Below, one piece after another: positions 34,279-43,694 of a stretch of DNA of 45,619 nt. A program made the position numbers and the translations under genes. The DNA comes from SIG299 sp045531895 (GTDB taxonomy: Bacteria; Bacillota; Clostridia; Lachnospirales; Lachnospiraceae), in the NCBI GenBank assembly GCA_045531895.1, contig JAZSEW010000107.1:1-45619 (forward strand), given 5' to 3'. Below the pieces are notes generated by a model that saw only the letters and a program-made list of their open reading frames with translations, was not told where the DNA came from and did no database searches. How positions within the stretch are numbered: the first letter of the stretch is position 1; every line of letters begins with the position of its first letter.

Positions 34279-34338
34279 AATAACCTCCGTATCATTGCTC
34301 CCCTGCAAAAACTTGCAGAGTAGCTTTTGGTATCATAA

Positions 34339-34367
34339 ATTGTACCACATACTTTTAGCGGTTGAAA
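34339..34367 (-). promoter_or_regulatory. Promoter of the metallophosphoesterase gene
   Basis: On the minus strand TTTCAA and TACAAT are separated by 17 bp. The leader of about 55 bases contains a small hairpin with TGCAA/TTGCA. Confidence 0.55.
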
Positions 34368-34492
34368 AGGTAAAACTGCATGAAACTACAATTTCTACTT
34401 AAAGAAAAACGAGGAGCAGGATATCTTATTTGGGATAAGGTAGTCTGTCTTTTCTGTGTTTGAAATTTTGAAATTTTATACCAACAAACTAA

Positions 34493-34521
34493 TTGACACA
34501 GAATTACCGGAGGAATATAAT
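34493..34521 (+). promoter_or_regulatory. Consensus promoter of gltX
   Basis: A perfect TTGACA (34493-34498), 17-bp spacer and perfect TATAAT (34516-34521). The start near 34528 gives a leader of about 99 nt containing leader element copy B. Confidence 0.8.
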
Positions 34522-34552
34522 TGAAGCAGTATGTTCGCAGAAAAAGAACAAT

Positions 34553-34626
34553 AGAAACAAGGAGGACAAATCCGCTGCCCGCATTAGCGGGCGGGCATTT
34601 TCCTTCGGAAAACAAGGAGGATTATA
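34553..34626 (+). promoter_or_regulatory. Structured leader with two Shine-Dalgarno sites, copy B
   Basis: GGAGG is present at 34561-34565 and 34616-34620. Between them are GCCCGC-ATTA-GCGGGC (34577-34592) and TTTTCC-TTC-GGAAAA. Flanks and second hairpin are the same as in copy A (21637-21710), while the first hairpin has different bases that still pair. No T-box or known amino-acid riboswitch motif is seen. Confidence 0.7.
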
Positions 34627-36090
34627 ATGGCAAAGATCAGAACAAGATATGCACCAAGCCCAACCGGACGTATGCATGTCGGTAACTTAAGAACTGCTTT
34701 ATATGAATATTTAATCGCAAAGCACGAGGGTGGTGATTTCATCCTTCGTATTGAAGATACAGACCAGGAACGTTTTGTGGAAGGAGCAACCGAAATCATT
34801 TACCGTACCATTGCAAAGTGCGGCATGGAGTATGATGAAGGTCCGGATAAGGACAAGGGCTTTGGTCCATATGTCCAGAGTGAGCGCATGAAGACCGGCG
34901 TTTACATGGAGTACGCAAAGAAGCTTGTTGAGATGGGTGAGGCATATTACTGCTTCTGTACCAAGGAGCGTTTAGACACTCTTCGTACTTCCGTTTCCGA
35001 GAGCGATGAGTCCAAGGAAATTGTTAAGTATGACAAGCACTGCTTAAGCTTAAGCAAGGAAGAAATTGAGGCAAAACTGGCAGCAGGAGAGCCATTCGTT
35101 ATCCGCCAGAATATGCCAACCACCGGAACGACATCCTTTACTGATGCGGTTTACGGTACTATCACGGTTGAGAATGAAGAACTGGACGACATGATTTTAA
35201 TCAAGTCCGACGGTTTCCCAACCTACAACTTCGCTAATGTTATTGACGACCACTTAATGCAGATTACCCACGTTGTTCGTGGTAATGAGTATTTATCTTC
35301 CACACCAAAGTATACAAGACTTTATCAGGCCTTTGGCTGGGAGGAGCCTACGTATGTACACTGTCCGCTCATTACTGATGAGGAGCACCGCAAGCTTTCC
35401 AAGAGAAGCGGTCATTCCTCTTTTGAAGATTTATTAGAGCAGGGCTTCTTACCGGAAGCAATCGTAAACTTCATGGTACTCCTTGGCTGGAGCTCCGGTA
35501 CTGACCGTGAAATTTTCTCCTTAAAGGAGTTAGAGGAAGTATTTGATTACCACCACATCAACAAGTCTCCTTCCGTCTTCGATATTCAGAAGCTTCGCTG
35601 GATGTACGGCGAGTACATGAAGATGCTTGACGATGATAAGTATTTAGAGCTGGCCATTCCTTATGTGAAGGAAGTCGTAAAGAAGGACTATGATTTAAAT
35701 AAGATTGCTTTACTTGTAAAGACACGTATTGAAACTCTTTGCGATATCGGAGAGAAGATTGATTTCTTTGATGAACTTCCGGAGTACGATACTGAAATGT
35801 ACGTGCATAAGAAGATGAAGACTACCAAGGAAAGCTCTCTTACCGTATTAAAGGATTTACTGCCGGAATTGGAAGCGCTGGAGGATTATTCTATCGCAGG
35901 TGTTGAGGCAGTTTTAATGGGCTACATTGCTAAGACCGGAATCAAGAACGGTCAGGGCTTATGGCCGGTACGTACTGCGGTTTCCGGCAAGCAGTCTACA
36001 CCGGGCGGTGCTTATGAGATTATGGAAATTCTCGGCAAGGAGGAATCCTTAAACCGTATCCGCAAGGCAATTGAAATGCTGAGTGAATAA
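34627..36090 (+). CDS. gltX: Glutamyl-tRNA synthetase
   Basis: GltX charges tRNA(Glu) with glutamate. The 487-aa class I synthetase has the HIGH-type motif in PTGRMHVG (residues 10-17), FILRIEDTDQER and the KMSKS-type motif KLSKR (about 256-260), plus the C-terminal anticodon-binding region. In many Firmicutes without GlnRS it also makes Glu-tRNA(Gln) for the GatCAB amidotransferase. Its translation may be influenced by the double Shine-Dalgarno leader. It is followed after 29 bases by the helicase gene on the same strand. Confidence 0.96.
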   Translation: MAKIRTRYAPSPTGRMHVGNLRTALYEYLIAKHEGGDFILRIEDTDQERFVEGATEIIYRTIAKCGMEYDEGPDKDKGFGPYVQSERMKTGVYMEYAKKLVEMGEAYYCFCTKERLDTLRTSVSESDESKEIVKYDKHCLSLSKEEIEAKLAAGEPFVIRQNMPTTGTTSFTDAVYGTITVENEELDDMILIKSDGFPTYNFANVIDDHLMQITHVVRGNEYLSSTPKYTRLYQAFGWEEPTYVHCPLITDEEHRKLSKRSGHSSFEDLLEQGFLPEAIVNFMVLLGWSSGTDREIFSLKELEEVFDYHHINKSPSVFDIQKLRWMYGEYMKMLDDDKYLELAIPYVKEVVKKDYDLNKIALLVKTRIETLCDIGEKIDFFDELPEYDTEMYVHKKMKTTKESSLTVLKDLLPELEALEDYSIAGVEAVLMGYIAKTGIKNGQGLWPVRTAVSGKQSTPGGAYEIMEILGKEESLNRIRKAIEMLSE

Positions 36091-36119
36091 TAATAGTTGG
36101 AAGAAAAGGAAGGTTACAT

Positions 36120-38129
36120 TTGAATTTCAACGAAGCACAACAAAAAGCAATAGCACACAGAGAGGGACCGATGCTTGTATTAGCCGGTCCCGGCTCTGGT
36201 AAAACAGCCGTAATCACAAGAAGGGTTCTGGAGCTGACCAAACAGGGTGTGGCTCCCGGAAATATTCTTGTGATTACTTTTACCAAGGCGGCAGCTACGG
36301 AAATGCAGGAGCGTTTCGAGCGGTTGCAAAAAGAAGAAGAGGGAACTCTGCCTGCCGGTAGAGTTAATTTTGGAACCTTTCATGCGGTATTCTTTAAAAT
36401 TCTGAAATATGCATACCGGCTGGATGCTTCTAATATTATAAGAGAGGAAGTAAGCATTCAGCTTTTGTCTGACCTGATTCGCAAGTTGGAAATGGAAATC
36501 GAGGATGAAAGAGAATTCATCGATGGTATCCGTTCAGAAATCAGTAAAATCAAATCCGAGCGTATCGATATTAAAACCTATTATTCCATGAATTGTCCGG
36601 AGGCACAGTTTCAACGGATTTATTCGGAGTACACAGAAAAAATGAAGCAGCAGCGGCTGATTGATTTTGACGATATTTTGCTGTACACCTATGAACTGCT
36701 GACGAAACGTTCGGATGTTCTGAAACTCTGGCAGGAGAAATATCAATATATTCTGATTGATGAGTTTCAGGATATCAACAGAATCCAGTATGATATTATA
36801 AAGCTGTTAGCAAAACCGCAGGATAATTTGTTTATTGTGGGGGATGATGACCAGTCCATTTATCAGTTTCGTGGAGCACGTCCGGAAATTATGCTGAATT
36901 TCCCGAAGGATTATAAAGCTGCGGAGCAGGTACTTTTAAATTATAATTATCGCTCTCAGGAGGAAATTGTCAAGGCGGCATTGCGGCTGATTGGCAATAA
37001 TAAAAAGCGTTTTGATAAAAAAATTCTTGCGACAAAGGAGCAGGAGACTCCGGTAGCTACGGAAAAGTTTCCGACACAGGAGGAAGAAGGAGAACGTATT
37101 ATTGAACTGGTACGAAAGTATAAAGCTCAGGGGATTCCTTATAAGGAAATGGCGGTGCTGTTTCGCACCAACACCCAGGCCCGGAGCGTGATGGGAAAGT
37201 TGCTATCATACAATATCCCGTTTCAGATGCGGGATGTGATACCGAACCTGTTCGATCACTGGATTGCGAAGAATATTATCGCCTATATTAAACTGGCCAT
37301 GGGAAATCGTGACCGGGGATTGATGTTGCAGGTGATGAATCGCCCGAACCGTTATCTTGCAAGAGATACTTTGACAGAGCCTGTAGTGGATTTTAATAAG
37401 TGGAAGTGGGCATACCGGGACAGAGACTGGATGGTGGACCGGATTGATAAGCTGGAATATGATTTGGAAATGCTGTCAAAAACTAATCCCTTTGCTGCCA
37501 TCAACTATATCCGCCGGGGGATCGGATATGATGATTATTTAACGCAATATGCGGAATACCGGCGGATGAAGCCGGAAGAGTTGATAGAAGTAGTTACGGA
37601 ATTACAGGAAAGTGCCAGAGGATATGATACCTTTGAGGAGTGGTTTGCTTACATGGAGGATTATCGTAAGGAGCTGGAGCACCAGAAGGAACTTCGCGAA
37701 AAGCGGGATGTGGATGGGGTTATGCTGGCAACGATGCATTCTTCGAAGGGATTGGAATATGAGGTGGTGATTCTGCCGGATGTCAATGAGGGGATTACGC
37801 CGTATAAGCGGGCGGTTTCTGATGATGAACTGGAGGAAGAACGTCGCATGTTTTATGTAGCCATGACCCGGGCAAAGCAGTATCTTCACGTGTTTTCTGT
37901 AATGCGTCTGCATGGAAGGGAAATGGATTTGTCACGGTTTGTAGGAGAAATGGCGTTGGGAGCATCAGAACTGCTTCCGGGAACTCATGTGATACATAAA
38001 ACCTTCGGAAAGGGAATTGTAGTGGAACAAGAAGGAGAAAAGGTCCGGATTTATTTTGATTCCTGTGGTGCAGAACGGTTACTTCAATTAGATATCTGCA
38101 GAAAAAACCATGTATTAGTTCTGGAGTAA
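36120..38129 (+). CDS. UvrD/PcrA-family DNA helicase
   Basis: The 669-aa superfamily 1A helicase has Walker A AGPGSGKTAVITRR (about residues 22-35), motif Ia TFTKAAATEM, motif II LIDEFQDINR (about 211-220), motif III GDDDQSIYQFRGA, motif V HSSKGLEYEVV and motif VI VAMTRAKQYL. It unwinds DNA 3' to 5' in repair or removes RecA or RNA polymerase roadblocks. It is shorter than PcrA and has a Tudor-like C-terminal segment (HVIHKTFGKGIVVEQEGEKV), as PcrA does. The start is TTG at 36120 after GGAAGG; the next in-frame start would remove part of the Q-motif. Confidence 0.9.
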   Translation: MNFNEAQQKAIAHREGPMLVLAGPGSGKTAVITRRVLELTKQGVAPGNILVITFTKAAATEMQERFERLQKEEEGTLPAGRVNFGTFHAVFFKILKYAYRLDASNIIREEVSIQLLSDLIRKLEMEIEDEREFIDGIRSEISKIKSERIDIKTYYSMNCPEAQFQRIYSEYTEKMKQQRLIDFDDILLYTYELLTKRSDVLKLWQEKYQYILIDEFQDINRIQYDIIKLLAKPQDNLFIVGDDDQSIYQFRGARPEIMLNFPKDYKAAEQVLLNYNYRSQEEIVKAALRLIGNNKKRFDKKILATKEQETPVATEKFPTQEEEGERIIELVRKYKAQGIPYKEMAVLFRTNTQARSVMGKLLSYNIPFQMRDVIPNLFDHWIAKNIIAYIKLAMGNRDRGLMLQVMNRPNRYLARDTLTEPVVDFNKWKWAYRDRDWMVDRIDKLEYDLEMLSKTNPFAAINYIRRGIGYDDYLTQYAEYRRMKPEELIEVVTELQESARGYDTFEEWFAYMEDYRKELEHQKELREKRDVDGVMLATMHSSKGLEYEVVILPDVNEGITPYKRAVSDDELEEERRMFYVAMTRAKQYLHVFSVMRLHGREMDLSRFVGEMALGASELLPGTHVIHKTFGKGIVVEQEGEKVRIYFDSCGAERLLQLDICRKNHVLVLE

Positions 38130-38237
38130 TGCATAAACTATTCTTAACGGAAAGTTAACAGCACACTATGCTATGATATATCGTGAAAACACGGTAGGGT
38201 AGCAGTGCTTTTAATTTACGTTAAGGAGGAACCGGTG

Positions 38238-38969
38238 GTGACGAACAGGCAGAAGGTTTTATTGGTAGAGGCTGATAAAGAATATAGCAGTTCTCTGTCC
38301 GGACTGCTTTCGGAGCATGGGTATGAAGTGCTGGTTACTACATCCGGGGAAGAAGCGCTTCGCATGGCACTGTCCCACTGCCCGGAGTTTATCCTGACAG
38401 AACTGGAGCTTCCCGATATGAGTGGACTGCAGGTGGTGCATTCTATAAGAGAATGGTCCTTAAATCCGATTTTAGTAGTGACAGATAAGGCAGAGGAATC
38501 GGATGTGGTGGAGGTTCTGGATGCCGGTGCAGATGATTATATAATTAAACCGTATCGGCCGTTGGAACTGTTGGCAAGAATGAGGACGGCATTTCGTCAT
38601 ACCCGTACCGGCAGTGGTAATTTGAAATTTGCCAGTGAAGGTAAAATTGTAGTAGGGCGATTGACCATTGATTATAATAAGTACCGTGTGTATGTGGATA
38701 AAACCGATGCAGGATTAACCCAGAATGAATTTCGCATGGTAGGGCTGCTGGCTAAATATGCCGGAAAAGTGTTAACCTACGAGCAGATTATCAGAGAACT
38801 TTGGGGTCCAAATGCAGACGGTGAGGATAATCAGGTGCTTCGTGTGAATATGACAAACATCCGAAGAAAAATTGAAGATGATGCGCTTCATCCAAAATAT
38901 CTTTTTACGGAGAATGGTGTGGGATATCGTATGGTAACCCAGGAGGAAGCTGCACAATGGGATTTGTAG
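38238..38969 (+). CDS. Orphan OmpR-family response regulator with altered phosphorylation site
   Basis: The protein (243 aa from the GTG at 38238, 8 bases after AAGGAGG) has a receiver and a winged-helix domain (QNEFRMVGLL...NMTNIRRKIE...GVGYRMVTQE). In the receiver the usual Asp is Glu (E55 in ILTELELPDM) and the acidic pair is Glu-Ala (VEAD), while Thr in VTDK and Lys in IIKPY remain. It should therefore not be phosphorylated in the normal way and may act as a permanently 'on' or otherwise controlled DNA-binding protein. No kinase gene is adjacent. A longer frame starts at 38205, without a ribosome binding site. Confidence 0.85.
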   Translation: MTNRQKVLLVEADKEYSSSLSGLLSEHGYEVLVTTSGEEALRMALSHCPEFILTELELPDMSGLQVVHSIREWSLNPILVVTDKAEESDVVEVLDAGADDYIIKPYRPLELLARMRTAFRHTRTGSGNLKFASEGKIVVGRLTIDYNKYRVYVDKTDAGLTQNEFRMVGLLAKYAGKVLTYEQIIRELWGPNADGEDNQVLRVNMTNIRRKIEDDALHPKYLFTENGVGYRMVTQEEAAQWDL

Positions 38970-39007
38970 AAATAACTCGATTTTTGTTTGTTTTGCTACT
39001 TGATATA

Positions 39008-39059
39008 ATGAGGAAAATGTGCTATATTACTAAGTAATGAGAATTTTCCTCATTTTTTT
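39008..39059 (+). terminator. Terminator of the orphan response regulator gene
   Basis: ATGAGGAAAAT (39008-39018) pairs with ATTTTCCTCAT (39043-39053), followed by TTTTTT. Confidence 0.85.
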
Positions 39060-39111
39060 ATGCTCAATATTTGTTAAAAAATAAACAAAGTTAAGAAAGG
39101 AACAGGTGACT

Positions 39112-40059
39112 ATGAGTAGAAAAATCACTATTATCGGTGCGGGAAGCGTAGGTGCTACTATTGCGTACACTTTATCTCAGGATGACATTGCATCTGAAAT
39201 TGTAATGATTGATGTAAAAAAAGACAAGGCAGAGGGCGAGGTAATGGATATCATCCAGGGAACCTGCTTCAGAGATCCGATTTCTATTACGGCAGGTGAT
39301 TATGAAGATGCCAAGGGTTCTGACATTGTTATCATTACTTCCGGTGTGGCACGTAAGCCGGGTCAGTCCAGACTGGAACTGACACAGACCAATGTAAATA
39401 TCTTGAAGCAGATTACTCCGCAGATTGCTGCTGCGGCACCAAAGGCAAAGTACATTATTGTAAGTAATCCGGTAGATATTATGACCTACGTGTTTACAAA
39501 GCTTTCCGGTATTCCGGAGAATCAGATCATCGGTTCCGGTACAATGCTTGACACGGCAAGACTTCGTTGCGGCATTGCTGAGCACTTTAATATTGCGCAG
39601 AAAAATGTTCATGCATATGTGTTTGGTGAGCATGGTGATACTTCCTTTATTCCATGGAGTAAAGCAAGCATTTCTTCCATTCCAATGGATGAGTATGCAG
39701 AGCTGATGAAGGCAAGAGGCGTGGATGTTCAGCCGATTGACAAGGCTGCTATGTTAGAGTATGTACAGAAGTCCGGTGGTAAGATCATTGCCAATAAGGG
39801 TGCTACTTTCTATGCTGTATCTGCTGCAGTATGTAAGTTGTGTAGTATTCTGTTAGCTTCTACAGAGTCCATGAGCTGTGTTTCTTCCATGATGCATGGT
39901 GAGTATGGTATTGAGGATGTCTGCTTAAGTACTTCTACATTAGTTGGTCCAAATGGCTGTCGTGGTAAAGTAGAAACGAAATTAACAGATGAGGAAGTTG
40001 CACTGCTTCGTAAGAGTGCAGATACCTTAAAGGAAATTATTGCTCAGATCGAGCTGTAA
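39112..40059 (+). CDS. ldh: L-lactate dehydrogenase
   Basis: The 315-aa enzyme interconverts pyruvate and L-lactate with NADH/NAD. It has the Rossmann motif GAGSVGATIAYTL near the start, the substrate region GVARKPGQSRLEL (catalytic-loop Arg), SNPVDIMTYV and the active-site His in FGEHGDTSF. GEHGDT and Gln/Arg in the loop fit lactate rather than malate dehydrogenase. The ATG at 39112 is preferred over GTG at 39106 (AAGGAAC upstream). It is followed after 31 bases by the Hdr-like operon, which suggests a link between lactate metabolism and electron bifurcation. Confidence 0.92.
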   Translation: MSRKITIIGAGSVGATIAYTLSQDDIASEIVMIDVKKDKAEGEVMDIIQGTCFRDPISITAGDYEDAKGSDIVIITSGVARKPGQSRLELTQTNVNILKQITPQIAAAAPKAKYIIVSNPVDIMTYVFTKLSGIPENQIIGSGTMLDTARLRCGIAEHFNIAQKNVHAYVFGEHGDTSFIPWSKASISSIPMDEYAELMKARGVDVQPIDKAAMLEYVQKSGGKIIANKGATFYAVSAAVCKLCSILLASTESMSCVSSMMHGEYGIEDVCLSTSTLVGPNGCRGKVETKLTDEEVALLRKSADTLKEIIAQIEL

Positions 40060-40090
40060 TCGCAAGAATTAGAAGGAGAATGGTTTAGTT

Positions 40091-40879
40091 ATGAAGTACA
40101 CTTATTATCCGGGATGTACCTTAAGAACAAAGGCAAAAGACCTGGACGCTTATGCCAGAGCTTCTGCAAAGGCACTGGGATTTGAGCTGGAAGAGGTAGA
40201 AAACTGGCAGTGCTGTGGCGGTGTATATCCACTCGGTACTGATGAAATTGCCTCCAAGCTTTCTTCCGTTCGTGTGCTGAATGAGGCAAAGGAAAAGGGT
40301 CAGGATTTAGTAACTCTCTGCTCTGCATGTCATCACGTAATTAAGCGTGTAAACAATGACATGAAGACAAACGAGGACATCCGCACCAGAGCAAATAATT
40401 ACATGCAGATGGAAACTCCTTATGCAGGAGAAACCAATGTATTACATTTCTTAGAAGTGCTGCGTGACAAGGTTGGTTTTGACACCTTAAAGGAGAAGGT
40501 TGTAAATCCTTTGACAGGAAAGAAGATTGGTGCTTACTATGGCTGCCTGTTACTTCGTCCCGGCAAGGTTCTTGGATTTGATAATCCGGAAAATCCAACT
40601 ATTATTGAAGATTTTATTCGTGCTATCGGAGCGACTCCGGTGGTTTACCCATACCGTAACGAATGCTGCGGTGGATATATTTCTCTCAGAGAAAAAGAAA
40701 TGGCAAAGAATATGTGTGATAAAATTAAGGAAAGTGCATCCGGCTTTGGTGCAGAGATGTTAATTACTGCCTGCCCACTATGCATGTACAACTTAAACAA
40801 GAGCTCTGCAGAGCTTCCTGTTTACTATTTCACCGAATTACTTGCTGAAGCACTTGGAGTAAAGGAGGAGGTTAAGTAA
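40091..40879 (+). CDS. hdrB: Heterodisulfide reductase subunit B-like protein
   Basis: The 262-aa protein has two CCG domains of HdrB type: a first set YYPGCTLRT, NWQCCGG, CSACHH, and a second YYGCLLLRP, NECCGGY, CPLCMYNL, which bind the unusual non-cubane 4Fe-4S clusters. In methanogens HdrB reduces CoM-S-S-CoB; in non-methanogens such as this one the disulfide substrate is different or unknown. It starts the hdrB-hdrC-hdrA-mvhD run. AGAAGGAG precedes the ATG. Confidence 0.85.
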   Translation: MKYTYYPGCTLRTKAKDLDAYARASAKALGFELEEVENWQCCGGVYPLGTDEIASKLSSVRVLNEAKEKGQDLVTLCSACHHVIKRVNNDMKTNEDIRTRANNYMQMETPYAGETNVLHFLEVLRDKVGFDTLKEKVVNPLTGKKIGAYYGCLLLRPGKVLGFDNPENPTIIEDFIRAIGATPVVYPYRNECCGGYISLREKEMAKNMCDKIKESASGFGAEMLITACPLCMYNLNKSSAELPVYYFTELLAEALGVKEEVK

Positions 40880-41268
40880 TGAGCAGCGCAAAGAATCAGG
40901 CTGAAAGAATTAAAGAAATCAGCGGCGTAAATCCGTTAAAGTGTATGAAGTGCGGTAAGTGCTCTGCTACCTGCCCTGCCTTCAATGAAATGGACATTAA
41001 GCCACATCAGTTTGTGTCCTATGTGCAGAATGGTGATATTGATGCTTTAGCAAATTCCAAGTCTCTTTGGAAGTGTCTCTCCTGTTTCGCTTGTGTAGAG
41101 CGTTGCCCAAGAGATGTACAGCCGGGAAGACTTATCGATGCAGCGAGACAGCTGGTTGTTCGCCAGAAAGGTCAGACAGGTCTGGCTCCTGAAGAAATTC
41201 CGGAGTTACTGGATGAGGACCTTCCACAGCAGCTCTTGGTGAGTGCATTCAGAAGATACAGGAGGTAA
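40879..41268 (+). CDS. hdrC: Heterodisulfide reductase subunit C-like ferredoxin protein
   Basis: The 129-aa protein has two cubane 4Fe-4S motifs: CMKCGKCSATCP and CLSCFACVERCP. HdrC relays electrons between HdrA and HdrB. The start overlaps the hdrB stop by one base (TAATG). Confidence 0.85.
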   Translation: MSSAKNQAERIKEISGVNPLKCMKCGKCSATCPAFNEMDIKPHQFVSYVQNGDIDALANSKSLWKCLSCFACVERCPRDVQPGRLIDAARQLVVRQKGQTGLAPEEIPELLDEDLPQQLLVSAFRRYRR

Positions 41269-41274
41269 GCCGTA

Positions 41275-43263
41275 ATGCAGAGAATAGGTGTTTTTGTCTG
41301 CCACTGTGGTAGTAATATTGCGGCTACGGTAGACGTTAAAAAAGTTGTAGAAATGGTTGCTATGGAACCGGGTGTAGTACATGCAGAAGACTACCAGTAT
41401 ATGTGTTCCGAAGCAGGCCAGGCAAAGATTGCAGAAGCAGTTAAAGAAAAGAATTTAACAGGTATTGTTGTATGTTCCTGTTCCCCACGTATGCATGAAA
41501 ATACCTTCCGTACTGCTGCGCAGCGTGCGGGAATCAACCCATACATGGTGGAAATTGCGAATATCCGTGAGCATTGCTCCTGGATTCACAAGAATGTAGA
41601 AGAAGCAACCGAAAAGGCTGTAATTTTAGCAAGAGCAGCCATTGCAAAGGTGAATTTAAATGCACCGCTCCAGCCGGGCGAAAGCCGTGTAACAAAGCGT
41701 GCATTAGTTATCGGTGGTGGTATCGCAGGTATCCAGACTGCACTTGATATTGCAGATGCAGGTTATGAAGTAGATATCGTAGAAAAGACTCCAAGTATCG
41801 GCGGCAGAATGTCCCAGTTAGACAAGACATTCCCAACTCTTGACTGTTCCGCATGTATCCTCACTCCTAAGATGGTAGAGGCTGCGGCTCATGAAAAAAT
41901 CACTATTTATACATACAGTGAGATTGAAAAGGTTTCCGGTTTCGTCGGTGACTTTACTGTAGATATCAGAAAGAAAGCAAGAAGCGTTGATGCTAACAAG
42001 TGTACCGGTTGTGGCGTTTGTCAGGAAAAGTGTCCTTCCAAGAAGGCTCCAAGTGAATTCAATCGTGGCTTAAATACAAGAAGCGCTATCTACACTCCAT
42101 TCGCACAGGCAATTCCAAATGTGCCGGTTATCGACAGAGATGCTTGTCTTAAGTTTAAGACCGGCAAGTGCGGTGTCTGTGAAAAGGTTTGTCAGGCAGG
42201 CGCTATCGACTATACACAGCAGGATGAAATCGTAACCGAAAAGTACGGCGCAATCGTTGTGGCTACCGGTTTTGATACCATCAAGTTAGATAATTACGAT
42301 GAGTACGCATACAACCAGAGCAAGGACGTTATCACTTCCTTAGAGTTAGAGCGTATCATGAACGCAGCAGGTCCTACCAAGGGTCATTTAGAGCGTTTGT
42401 CCGACGGTAAGCATCCAAAGGAAATGGTATTCATCCAGTGCGTGGGTAGCCGTTGTTCTGACAACAGAGGTAAGAGCTACTGTTCCAAGATTTGTTGTAT
42501 GTACACAGCAAAGCATGCAATGTTAATCCGTGATAAGTATCCGGATGTAAACGTAACCGTATTCTACATCGACGTTCGTACTCCTGGTAAGAACTTCGAC
42601 GAATTCTACAGAAGAGCGGTAGAAGAATATGGTGTAAATTATGTCAAGGGTCAGGTTGGTAAGGTTATTCCACAGCCAAACGGAAAGCTCCTTGTTCAGG
42701 GCTCCGACTTACTTGACAACAAGCAGATTCTTAAAGAAGCAGATATGGTAGTTTTAGCAACTGCGATTGAGCCGGAACCATCCGTAAGACAGATTGCAAC
42801 CATGTTAACTGCAAGTATTGATACCAACAACTTCCTGACAGAAGCACATCCAAAGCTTCGTCCGGTAGAATCCCCAACCGCGGGTGTATTCTTATCCGGT
42901 GTCTGCCAGGGACCAAAGGATATTCCGGAGACCGTTGCCCAGGCCGGTGCAGCAGCAGTAAAGGCTATCGGCTTACTGGCAAAGGATAAGTTAATGACAA
43001 ACCCATGTACCGCAAAGGCTGACGAACTCATGTGTAACGGATGTTCCACCTGTGCGAATGTATGTCCTTACGGTGCAATTTCCTACGAGGAGAAGGAAGT
43101 CAACGACCACGGTATTCGTGAAACACGCCGCGTAGCAGTAGTAAACAATGCACTGTGTCAGGGCTGTGGTGCATGTACCGTAGCTTGTCCATCCGGTGCT
43201 ATGGATTTACAGGGCTTCTCTAACAGACAGATTATAGCGGAGGTAGATGCAATATGTCGATAA
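41275..43263 (+). CDS. hdrA: Heterodisulfide reductase subunit A-like flavoprotein (electron-bifurcating core)
   Basis: The 662-aa protein has an N-terminal cysteine segment (VCHCGSNIA), the FAD-binding GGGIAGIQTALDIADAG (about residue 143), a Cys-rich loop LDCSACILTPKM, and ferredoxin motifs CTGCGVCQEKCP, CGVCEKVCQ, CNGCSTCANVCP and CQGCGACTVACP. HdrA carries the FAD at which electrons are split between a high-potential acceptor (via HdrBC) and a low-potential one (ferredoxin). Its last bases overlap the next gene. Confidence 0.9.
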   Translation: MQRIGVFVCHCGSNIAATVDVKKVVEMVAMEPGVVHAEDYQYMCSEAGQAKIAEAVKEKNLTGIVVCSCSPRMHENTFRTAAQRAGINPYMVEIANIREHCSWIHKNVEEATEKAVILARAAIAKVNLNAPLQPGESRVTKRALVIGGGIAGIQTALDIADAGYEVDIVEKTPSIGGRMSQLDKTFPTLDCSACILTPKMVEAAAHEKITIYTYSEIEKVSGFVGDFTVDIRKKARSVDANKCTGCGVCQEKCPSKKAPSEFNRGLNTRSAIYTPFAQAIPNVPVIDRDACLKFKTGKCGVCEKVCQAGAIDYTQQDEIVTEKYGAIVVATGFDTIKLDNYDEYAYNQSKDVITSLELERIMNAAGPTKGHLERLSDGKHPKEMVFIQCVGSRCSDNRGKSYCSKICCMYTAKHAMLIRDKYPDVNVTVFYIDVRTPGKNFDEFYRRAVEEYGVNYVKGQVGKVIPQPNGKLLVQGSDLLDNKQILKEADMVVLATAIEPEPSVRQIATMLTASIDTNNFLTEAHPKLRPVESPTAGVFLSGVCQGPKDIPETVAQAGAAAVKAIGLLAKDKLMTNPCTAKADELMCNGCSTCANVCPYGAISYEEKEVNDHGIRETRRVAVVNNALCQGCGACTVACPSGAMDLQGFSNRQIIAEVDAICR

Positions 43264-43694
43264 ACAATGAAGAATTCAGACCGAAAATTGTAGCGTTCTG
43301 CTGTAACTGGTGTAGTTATGCAGGCGCTGACTTAGCAGGAAGCAGCCGTCTGGCTTACCCTGCTGATGTAAAGATTATCCGTGTACCTTGTTCCTGTCGT
43401 GTTAATCCAATGTTCATTTTAAGAGCATTTGAAAAGGGTGCCGATGGTGTTATTATGTGTGGATGCCATCCGGGTGACTGCCACTACAGCACAGGTAACT
43501 ATTATGCGAGAAGACGTATGACTCTTCTGTTCTCTATGCTTGACTATATGGGTGTGGAAAATGGACGAACCCGTGTAGAATGGGTATCTGCAGCAGAAGG
43601 CGTGAAGTTCTCTCAGACTATGAACGAATTTGTAGAAAAGATTCATTCTCTTGGTAAGAATGTAAGATTGGGGGATTTAAGATGCAAGAATTAA
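43254..43694 (+). CDS. MvhD/FloxD-like 2Fe-2S electron-transfer subunit
   Basis: The 146-aa protein has the MvhD-type cysteine pattern: CCNWCSYAGAD, VPCSCRVNP and GCHPGDCHYSTG. MvhD binds a 2Fe-2S cluster and joins HdrA to the electron input module. It overlaps hdrA by 10 bases and the next gene by 13. Confidence 0.85.
   Translation: MSINNEEFRPKIVAFCCNWCSYAGADLAGSSRLAYPADVKIIRVPCSCRVNPMFILRAFEKGADGVIMCGCHPGDCHYSTGNYYARRRMTLLFSMLDYMGVENGRTRVEWVSAAEGVKFSQTMNEFVEKIHSLGKNVRLGDLRCKN

Noticed and set aside
34493..34626. T-box riboswitch upstream of gltX
   Set aside because: No T-box consensus, specifier stem-loop or terminator/antiterminator pair is visible, and the leader is only about 99 nt.
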